Positions 54,642 through 64,000 of a stretch of 64,000 bases of DNA are shown one piece after another; within the stretch, counting starts at the first letter, position 1, and each line of letters starts with the position of its first letter. Position numbers and translations under genes: made by a program. Location of the stretch: the NCBI GenBank assembly GCA_016987375.1, contig PJRA01000220.1, positions 398,356 to 462,355 on the forward strand. Direction: 5' to 3'. This stretch comes from Brachionus koreanus. Lineage: Eukaryota > Rotifera > Eurotatoria > Ploima > Brachionidae. The notes under the pieces are model-generated. The model saw only the letters and a list, made by a program, of their open reading frames with translations. It made no database searches and was not told the DNA's origin.

Positions 54642-57600
54642 ATGGTCAGAATAGACAGTTCCTATCAATATCTCAAAAATAAAGTATTCAGTGACCAGCT
54701 CGAAATATCTTCTGTAAGCAATCAGCCAAACGTTTCTTATACATGCATACTTACCGATTTGACAGACCCACTTAACACGTGCCGTCGACACGCCATTAAT
54801 TTGTCTGGTTCGTGCACTCTGGAAAGCTTAGTAAAAGAAGCTAGTTTACATTACTCCTATGAACCAGATTCTTTTAATCTAATGTGGAAATGCAACAACG
54901 AATTGCTCAATATAAGCGAATTTCAATCAACTTATTTATCTGGTCTTGGTCTAAGCAGTACATCGAAAAATATATTTGAAATACATGAAAAAGAAGGACC
55001 GCCAAAGCGACTTAAAACCGATAATTTTAGCTTTCCTAGTCCCAATTATCAACAAAACATATTTGACGAAGATCTAAAAGAAGCTAGTCCAGAGATATAT
55101 AGCATGTCGCGACGCAATGGTTGCTCAAACGCTATTTACGGACCGATAAATTCAACGCTTCCATCTTTTAAACTTTTCGATGATGATAACAATGGATATG
55201 TTGGTCTAATAAATCAAGCTATGACCTGCTATTTAAACAGTCTATTGCAAACTTTGTATATGACTCCGGAATTTCGCAATGGAATTTATAGGTTTGCAGC
55301 TTAAATTTTTTTTCAATACTAAAAAATTTCGATCAACAAAAGTTATATTTAAAAATTTCACTTAATATTTATTAAATTTTTTTTTCAAATTTTTTATTGT
55401 TAAAAAAGAATTTTCTTTTTTAACCAGAAATTATTAGAATTCAATGTCTCGAGGACTTTTTTTTTTTTACTTTTTTCCACCATTTTGTATCAAGTTATGT
55501 TGTATTAATTGTACTTCAGTTAGAATTATTGAAATAATGGAACAAATTTGCTTATTGAAAAAATTAGAATCCTTGCTTAATTTATACTTTTTTAGTAATA
55601 TTAATTTAACAATGCTTATTTAATAAATGCTCTTTTTTTCCATTTAACCTAGCATTTCAGTTTCACTTTTTAAAGATAAATACAAACAAACATAAATTCT
55701 TCCTTTTTCGATAAATTAAAATTTACTAAAAAAAAATATTCTAAAAAAATACTGCAAAAAAAAGTGCACCTTTAAATTTACATTATTTTTTCTGTTGAGG
55801 AAATCAAATCAATAAATTCAACAAAGTATGCTGCATCCCTTTTTTCTAATTTTCATTTATTAAATAAGCATTGTTAAATTAATATTACTAAAAAAGTATA
55901 AATTAAGCAAGGATTCTATTTTTTTCAATAAGCAATTCTAACTGAAGTACAATTAATATACAATAAATTTTTTGTTTGTATTTGAATTTCAAAATACTTT
56001 TGATAAATAAATATTTTTCTAATTTCCACACTGATCTTGAAAAAAATTTTTTAAAAAAATATTATATAAGTTAGTATCATTTATTTTATCACTTTAATTT
56101 AAAAAAAATTATGATTTATGTTTAATCAGAGTAAAATCTATATTTTTTTCCTAAATTTTCTCTAATCGTAATTAAAAAAAAATGTAAAAAAATTTATAAT
56201 TATAGGTGGAATCATTCAGAGGTTGCAAATGAACAAGAAGATTTAAAAAAAAACATTCCATATCAACTTCAACGATTGTTCTTAAATCTACAAACATCGA
56301 AAAAGAAGTCAATTCAGACCCATGATTTAACAACATCGTTTGGATGGAATAGCGAAGATGCCTTCCAGCAACACGATGTTCAAGAACTCTATCGAGTAAT
56401 GTTTGATGCTTTGGAGAAAAAAATGAAAAATACAAAGCAAGAAAACATGATAAATGAGCTTTATCAAGGAAAAATAAAGGACTATGTTAAATGCTCAGAA
56501 GTAAGTGCTTTTTTAAACAAATGTATATTCGAAAAAATTTCAATTTTTGCTATTGAAATCTCAGCATTAAGCATAAATTGGACTACTGTTATTTAGTTTG
56601 TTCTAAAAATGTTTAAATGCTCTGAAAATAATTTAAAATAAAAAAAAAAATATATTCTAAATAATCGTTATAAAAGAAAATTAAAAACCAAAGCTGTCCA
56701 AAAATATAAATACATTGTAGAAAGTTTTTTGAGTCTTGGTGAAAAAATTGAAGTGAAAGTTTGAAATTTTAAATATTCTTCACCTTAACTACATTTTGAC
56801 CACACTAAAGAGTTAGCATTTGATTTTATTTATTTTCATAATAGATAAAATAGATTTAAACAGATTTAGAAGTGTTTCAGATTAAAAAGATCATAAAAAA
56901 ATTAAAATAAATTTTAAAACTAAATTTCTTATTTTTCTATCTTAAAGTGAATTTATTTTGTATATTTTTAAATAAATTATGCGAATTGAGTAATTAATGT
57001 CAATAGAAAATCTATAAAAAGTTTGTCACCAAAACTGAGTATCCAATTTTTTCATAGGTGACTCAAATCAAAATTTATTTTTATTTGTATATTTTTCCAA
57101 GCTTATTTTTTCTATCGGTTTGTCTTTTTGTTCGTTATTTTGATCATCAAAAAAGATAGATATTTTAATTACTTTGTTTTTTATTCAAATGTCTGAAAAA
57201 TACAAATAAAAGGAAAAGTTAGAAAATTCCAAAAAATATTTACGACTGTTATTAGCAAACCAGAAATATTACACAAAAAGTTAGAATCAAAATTATCAAG
57301 AGGCTTAAAATTAACTGCCTTTTATAATAATGCATACCCGTTATTTCATAGAAGAAATCAAATTGTTACATATTTCAGTCGGTATTATTAACCGTTCATC
57401 ATGGAGCACTTGCTTTAAATGGTAGAACGAAGTTTTTTTATCGAACTCGTCGTTCTATTAACTCTACGGATGGTATTATCTGGTTTTCTAGGGTTACCAT
57501 TTTGATAAACATTTTGATTTATTCTTCCGGTGTATATGAAGCAACACATTTTTTCCTTAGACATGCATCCATTTTATCCCCTTGTTTGTACTTAGTGTAC

Positions 57601-60600
57601 GCTCAGCATACACTTTGAACTTGCTTTTCAAAAATAAAATATAAGATCTACAGTATATGGTATTGTGAAATTCAAATACAATTAAAACAAAAATTCTTCC
57701 TTTTTTGATAAATTAAAATTTACTTATATGATTTTTTTTGAAAAATACTACAATTTTATTCCCTATGACACAATTTTTACAATCTTTTTTTGAAAATTAA
57801 ATCAATAATCAATTAAAATCATAAAGATGTTTTATTTTTTTTCTATTTTTTTTTCATTTTTATTTTTTACATAACACTTGGGTCTCCCGATAGGTGATAG
57901 TAACTTTGTCTGGAATTTTGTAGAAGAAAAGTGGAAAAAAATTGAGAGGAGCTTTTACTCTTTATATGGACTTGGCTGTAAACCAAAATCGGCATGTCCA
58001 AATCTAGTCAGCTTTCTCTATAAACAGTTTTGTCAATCACTTTTTCGATATCATCTGGATTTGGTCTATATAAGTGAAAATAAGCTAAATGAACTAGACA
58101 TAAGACAAAATTTTTTAATTAAAAGAGCACTAGGAATCAATAAATTTTGCAGAATCAGACCTTTGTTAGAAACCTTACAGTTAGAGATGATTGAACAACT
58201 ATTACACAAAACACAAGATATTCTTTTTAAAGCAAGTAAAGAATAGCTCAGTATGCTTGAATATATTGACCTTCCTTCGCGGAAATTATGAAAAGTTTGA
58301 TTAGACTTAATAATGTGGAGAAAAAGACTCATATTGATGTTATGGATTATAGTTCGAATACTTCTCTAGCAATAATTGATCATTTATTTATTGAGGAAAA
58401 TCGTGGTCTAGTTGATTCGGTGAAATTTATTGTTTCCCAAATCAAATTAAATATGGAATTAAGCCTAATCTACTATAACTTTTTTTATTTATTAAATGAT
58501 CTGCTAAAGATAGATTTTTATTATTATTATTATTATTTATCTGTTTTAAGCCTCATAGACAAAATTATTTAAATTAAAAAAAAGAAAATACAAAATACAA
58601 AATTTTTGGCGTAGCAGTATCTTTAGACAGTTATTAATTTAACGATAATTTATGTAAAAAATTCTATTTTTAAAAGATCGTTTAAAATTTTGAATGGGTG
58701 ATTTTTATATATAATTGTGTCTTACTTTAATATATTTTTCTACTAACTCTTTTCTCTAAGGTATAAACTCATCTAGTTAGATTAATAATTGTCAAAAGGA
58801 CTTTTATTTGATTATATATTTTTTTTCAATTAATACTTCAATTTGTCCATGAGACTTAAACTTTAAATTAATAAATAAAATAAATAACAAAAAATATTTA
58901 AAAAAAAAAAGTTTTGTTTTAAAAATATTTTATTTTATTTCACAATACCAAAATATATAAAAAATTGATCCTTTAGAAAATATAAGCTCTTAAAAGAGGT
59001 AAAGTTAAAATTTTGATTTTTTTAAATTAAAAAATACAAAAAGCTTATATTTGAGTCTCTTTGGGATTGTAAGCTTTGAATAAAAAATTTTTATAAAAAT
59101 TTAATTTTCGTACAAAATTTTTATTCATGTTTGAACCTATAAATTTTCAAAAATTAAATATTTTTTAAATTATTTCAGTGCAATACGGAAAGAGCCAAAG
59201 TAGACGTTTATTTGGACGTTCCATTGTGCATCAAGCCGTTCGGCTCGGACAAAACGTTCGAGAGTGTAGAAGAAGCATTGGACGCATTTGTTCAGCCCGA
59301 AATTCTAGACGAAAGCAACAAGTACTACTGCGAAAAGTGCCAGCAAAAATGCACAGCTCACAAAGGCCTCAAATTTGAATCGTTTCCCTACATACTTTCG
59401 TTGCAGCTGAAGCGCTTCGACTTCGACTATCGAACCATGTCCCGATTCAAAATCGGCTCGGTGGTCAGCTTTCCTGAAATTCTAAACGTCAGAAAGTACT
59501 TGCCCGAAACAGTGTCCGGCGAGAACTGCGACTACGAGCTATTCTCGATAATGATACACAGTGGCAGCGCCTCAGGCGGCCACTACTACGTGTACATCAA
59601 GTCGTTCGAGAACAACCAATGGTACAATTTCAACGACGAAAAGGTCATCAAAATCGACTCAAGCGACATTATAAACGCGTTCGGCACTTCGTACTCGAGC
59701 TACAGCTCGACCACTGCCTATATGTTACAATACCGTCAGAAAAACTGCAAGCGAAACGAGACATTCATCAAAGTTGATCTATTTGAGCCACATCTTAGAA
59801 CTCTTCTCGAAAAAGAAATTGCCGAACAAAAAGAAGCCGATCGACATCGAGAATACATGGAAAACATGTGCAAAATACGAGTGGTTTTGACCGAGACTGG
59901 TCTAACAGCCGACCGAGTTATCGATTTGCACAAAGATCTAACGCTCAATGAGGCCACCAAGCAAATAATCAGGGACTTCGATTTAGACGAATATCTAAAT
60001 CGGACAAAAAAAAAACTTCGCATTCTTAAATTCGACTGTTACAATAACATGATAGAACAGTCTTACAAAGACGAAAAAATAAGCGTCTTTGAAGCACTTG
60101 GCTATTCAAAAAATCCATTCAATGTAAACTGGTATTTGGAATTGATTGAACACAATCAAATGTTCAAGGAGTATAATCCAAGTGATATTAGCGTGAGAAT
60201 ATTTGAGCTTAATGTGGAGGCGCTTGATGCACAAGAGCTGTTCACACTAAGACTGAGCAATGAGGCCAAAGTGAGCGACCTAAGACAAATGGTCGCTGAG
60301 AAAATGGCCGTCGAAGAGAATAGAGTGCGCATGGCGCTCGAAAAAATGCACAGCTTGGCCAACTACACTAATCTAGAGCCTTATTCGACTGATTGCATAC
60401 AAGACGTTAATTTCACACGCGTCAATAAAGTATTTGTCGAATGCAAAGACTTTGTTGATGCTAGACAAGAATTTTTGAAATCAAAATTCTATTTTTGCTT
60501 AGACACATTGATAAATTTGTGTGCAATAAGTGTTTTTTTGCCAAGTGATGAACAGTGTGAAAGCTTTGAGAAAAAATCCAAGCGTCATAGAGAATTTTTG

Positions 60601-63600
60601 AAGACTAGACGCAATGGTGAGCCGCACGCAAACAGCGACGACACGGCCACTGTAGACAGCTGTGACACATTGGCAAGCGAGCAGACGCTGAGCTCGATTT
60701 TGACCGATAGCCATTTCGGCCGCACGGACGAGACTGTAAAGGCCGAAATGGAGACCAGTGTGGACGAGGGCATCGGTGGAAGCAATGGATCGTTGTCGGC
60801 CACTTTAGCGCCCAGAGTGAACAGCGATATGAATTGGTTGGAGTTTAGGATGCGGCCTTCGGCCGATTTGGATCAAATAAAGGACGAGAGTGAAGAAGAG
60901 GCTGGACGATGCGACGACCACGATTTGGACGTGCACGTCGACGACAATGAAATAAACAATATAGACGATTTTTCGGATGATTTAGACGAGAAGAATGCGC
61001 ATGTGTACAACGATGTGAACATGGCCGTCGAGTTCATGCCCGATGAAGATGATTTGAATAAGAAAATGGACCAAAATGAGTATTCATCTGCTATGGACAA
61101 GGACCAGATTGGCTTTGAGCTGGAGAATTTTCCTAAATATTCTGAGCTGGATTTGGATGGCAGAAATTCCAATGATTCAATGCACAATGGCAGATACATT
61201 AAGTCCGAGATGAACGAAAACAAAGATATCGGATCAAAGAGTAAGTTTTTTGTTTGGAATTTTTTTTTTATTTCTTTTATTTAAAATTAAATTAAATTTA
61301 AAAAAAAAAATTCATGAATAAAAAAATGCATCTACTGCCCAGAAACCAATTCTTATTTAGAAACTTGAAAGAACTCTTAGGAATTCATAAATTTTTTAAG
61401 CTTAGTTTATGTTTAGTATTGTTTATTTGCATTTAAATTCTGTTCACTCATTTAATTCTAATAGAATCATTCTATATGATATACTTAAAAAGAAAAAAAC
61501 TTAAAATTATTCTAAAAAGTCTTAATGGAATTAAAAGAAAAAGGCATATCTGAATAAATGTTGAAATGAATGAAAATTTTTAAGATCCGTCGAATTTCTT
61601 GTTTTTCTTACATGTTTTTATTTACATCATCCTGGATTCTCTAAGCTTCTTGATAGATCCTATGAAATCCTGATTGCCCCAAGGAAAATTTAGGAATATC
61701 TTTTTTAGGATCCTATACCGTCCTTGATCAAGATTTGACATAGGAAATTCCCGTTAAAATCCTTCGACTTCTGGGTAAACAGAGTTTTCACATTTTTAAT
61801 CTTGAGTTCTAACATCTCCAACATTTACTTAGTAAATACATATATGTAGTAAATAAAACTTAGCATTTATTTAGTATTTTAGTATTACGACTAATATGAA
61901 AGAATAAATATATATATGCATCAATTAGCTGTATTTTTCTAATGCAATTTTAGGCTTATTAAACCTTAATCACTAAGTCTATAACAAAATAAATTTTACA
62001 TAGAGTCTGTTATTAATTTAATTAACTTTATTAAATAAAGATCAGTAAAAAGGCTAGAAAAAAAAATTTAAGCTAAATTAATCACTCATAAACCGTGTTA
62101 CTCTTTATATGGACTTGGCTGTAAACCAAAATCAGCATGTCCTAATCTAGTCAGCTTTCTCTATAAACAGTTTTGTCAATCACTTTTTCGATATCATCTG
62201 GATTTGGTCTATATAAGTGAAAATAAGCTAAATGAACTAGACATAAGACAAAATTTATTAATTAAAAGAGTACTAGGAATCAATAAATTTTCCGAATCAG
62301 ACCTTTGTTAGAAACCTTACAGTTAGAGATGATTGAACAACTATACACAAAACACAAGATATTCTTTTTAAAGCTTAGTAAAGTTTTTAAAGCAAGTAAA
62401 GAATAGCTCAGTATGCTTGAATATCTTGACCTTCCTTCGCGGAAATTATGAAAAGTTTGATCAGAAAAATACCTCCTTTTGCAAACAACTTAATAATGTG
62501 GAGAAAAAGACTTATATTGATGTTTTATCATGAACGAACTACCTTGTATATTCTTGAATTAAATCACTTATTCTATCTTGTTCAATATCTAGCGAATTTT
62601 CATTAGATGTCTATAATTTAGATTATTATGATATTGAAAGTTAATTAATAAAAAAAAAATAAATTGAATTAAGATATCCACTTTGTTAAAAAAAATTTGA
62701 ATAGAAAATTTTTTCTCGCTCTTCATTGCTTAAAAATTGATGAATTTTATTTATATGTTATAAATTGAAAAGAATTATTGATTTAAGTGTTACTTGAAAA
62801 AATTTAACATCAGGTAAATTAAGTTACAACATGCGGGTCTACCGAAATCGGTCACTAATGCAATAGACCATAATTCTTACCATAAATTAAACCAAGTCAA
62901 AAATTAAAAATACAACTAAGTTTAATAATGTTAATAATAGTAATAATAAGCTACAGCAATGCCATAAGTACCTTGCTATGGTAACTGTCTGGTTTTAGCA
63001 AATGCTAATAACAAGATTTTTTTAAACCCTAGTTGATCATTTTATCATTGATGTATGATGATTGTATCAGACAATTTTTGATGCATGGCTTGAATTTCTT
63101 AAGCTCTTTTGCACAAAATTATTTTTTCTTTCGGTAAAGAATGAAGTTTTGTCAAATTTGGTAAATATTTTCACGGGTCACACAATATTTTTCTAAAAGC
63201 TAAGAACAATTTCTGGAATTGAAAAATTATTTTTTCTTTAATTTTTATTATGAATTACTTTTTATTTTTCGCAAAAATTTTAACAAAAAAATGCCACTAA
63301 GATTTTTTAAAATTTTATTTTAATTAATAAAAAATAAAAAGTCTATTATTTTAGTTCTTGATATCAAAATGGACAAAAGAATAAGTCTAGATGAATTAAA
63401 GAATCACATAGACAAATATATTAAAATTGGTGGGGAAAATTTTCGCATTTTTCGAATATGTCAAGACGATTCGGAAAGTGAGCTCATTAGCAATGACAAT
63501 CAATTTTTATACAATGGTGCAAACAGTAAGTTCTTAGTAAAACTTGGTTCAGCATTGAAATACGGCGAGTATCTATCGCCAATTTACAAACTCAACCGGG

Positions 63601-64000
63601 GTACAAAAAATTCCAAAGTAATATAATAAATTTTTTATAGTGTTGAATTTTAAGATTTTTTTAAAAAATTAAAAACTTAAAAAAAAAGCTTTTATTGGAA
63701 AATAAATTTATCATTTTGTTCAGCACTCAAAAAAAAAATTTTTTTAATTTGCTTGATTTTTTTTTGATACAAGGGCTCGTTTACTTTTCTTTGTGATTTT
63801 GTTTTTTACAGTGGGCTGAGTATTTCGCATCACAAAGAACTTCTTGGTGACGATCTAAAAGATTTGTGCGACATTCAAGTGCCAATGGAGCAAATTCGCT
63901 TGCGCAGAAAGAATGTCAAGCGTCCGGGCAATATTTTTCTTAATAACGAAATAATTGGTTCCGATGTGTTCATCAATTCAAACAGTGATCTTTGTGTCGA
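54642..64000 (+). CDS. USP47: Ubiquitin carboxyl-terminal hydrolase 47-like deubiquitinase (3' end outside window)
   Basis: Cysteine protease removing ubiquitin; in other animals it acts on DNA polymerase beta and beta-catenin regulators. Exons: 54642-55291, 56206-56500, 59179-61240, 63355-63617, a likely 29-nt microexon 63689-63717, and 63812 to beyond the window. Exon 1 ends with the catalytic Cys region [19 protein letters not shown]. The splice rebuilds [14 protein letters not shown]. Exon 2 holds [20 protein letters not shown]. Exon 3 has the CEKCQQKC zinc pair, [10 protein letters not shown] and [10 protein letters not shown] (catalytic His), then ubiquitin-like segments and a long acidic part. 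Exon 4 ([14 protein letters not shown]) and exon 6 ([17 protein letters not shown]) match the USP47 C-terminal half. Introns 1-3 carry inverted repeats and two LINE fragments. Confidence 0.92.
55503..55961. repeat. Long inverted repeat in USP47 intron 1
   Basis: The left arm (55503-55629) and right arm (55855-55961) are inverted copies, nearly identical over more than 100 bp, including CTTGCTTAATTTATACTTTT and its complement. The left arm has about 20 extra bases. The loop of about 225 bp starts with a copy of the MITE terminus seen at 6243 (TACAAACAAA..TTCTTCCTTTTTCGATAAATT from 55681). A matching opposite terminus lies near 55965-55990, so two elements appear nested. Confidence 0.8.
57668..57790 (+). 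mobile_element. Fragment of the MITE-like family (one terminus)
   Basis: The stretch TTCAAATACAATTAAAACAA followed by AAATTCTTCCTTTTTTGATA and AATTAAAATTTACT matches the terminus of the element at 6241-6575 and the copy at 55681. The opposite end was not found, so this is a partial copy in USP47 intron 2. Confidence 0.5.
57873..58575 (+). mobile_element. LINE fragment (RT C-terminal region and tail) in USP47 intron 2
   Basis: Reads [20 protein letters not shown] and [18 protein letters not shown], then [20 protein letters not shown] and [16 protein letters not shown]. This matches the region after the RT domain of animal LINEs (Y-L-G-x-P-I-G start). The frame is open for about 120 codons and a further protein-like stretch runs to 58572. 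A short run of TTA triplets near 58516-58540 may mark the 3' tail. Sense orientation relative to USP47. A second copy of the same family lies at 62100-62530. Confidence 0.7.
62100..62530 (+). mobile_element. Second copy of the same LINE fragment in USP47 intron 3
   Basis: Closely matches 57955-58345, starting at TACTCTTTATATGGACTTGG. Differences include lost bases that shift the frame, a small internal duplication near 62370-62400, and an extra stretch (AATACCTCCTTTTGCAAACA) that the first copy lacks. Since the extra stretch sits between shared parts, each copy has lost different bases, so neither is the direct source of the other. Confidence 0.75.

Noticed and set aside
59178..59378. 66-codon alternative frame at the start of USP47 exon 3
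   Set aside because: Out of frame with the clear USP47 catalytic sequence.

Overview
This is a metazoan nuclear window. The DNA is strongly AT-rich. Genes are split by GT-AG introns, most of them tiny (about 47-75 nt) with a few of 0.9-2.7 kb. The proteins are animal families: striatin, USP8, USP47, ABCB7, an ADAM protease, rolling stone and beta-1,4-galactosyltransferase. Short introns, compact spacing, secreted and TIR proteins and many small transposon relics suit a small-bodied spiralian such as a monogonont rotifer. That placement is inference; the animal origin is firm. No operon, CRISPR array, rRNA or tRNA gene was seen.

Layout. 0.5-8 kb: a membrane-anchored ADAM protease (+), an intronless ARM/TIR/SAM protein (+), and a three-pass membrane protein (-) whose stop codon lies only 4 nt from that of the TIR gene. 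8-10.6 kb: empty. 10.6-14 kb: an eight-exon purple acid phosphatase (-) divergent from a CAP/SCP protein (+). 15.4-18.6 kb: a seven-exon myristoylated stathmin-domain protein whose largest intron holds two mariner elements. 19-24 kb: a rolling stone-like membrane protein and a beta-1,4-galactosyltransferase (both -). 24.4-25.3 kb: a complete non-autonomous hAT-type element with an 8-bp target duplication, an internal foldback and a 102-bp tandem repeat. 26.8-35.3 kb: ABCB7 and USP8 (both -). 36-46.5 kb: striatin (-, eight exons), a nearly identical inverted copy of part of its third exon just beyond its 3' end, and a small coiled-coil gene. 48.7-51 kb: a cysteine-rich secreted protein (-) and a galactose sulfotransferase (+). 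52-53.9 kb: a damaged non-LTR retrotransposon. 54.6-64 kb: USP47 (+), running off the window, with retroelement fragments and inverted repeats in its introns.

The genes are mostly unrelated housekeeping or cell-surface genes. Themes shared by more than one gene are deubiquitination (USP8, USP47) and glycan building and sulfation (B4GALT-like and Gal3ST-like Golgi enzymes). Exon boundaries were inferred by reading splice sites, frame and family similarity by eye. No alignment or database search was run. The most unusual items are the hAT-type element, the striatin exon copy, the ARM-TIR-SAM protein, a MULE-like deleted element inside striatin, and a recurring terminal-inverted-repeat family.
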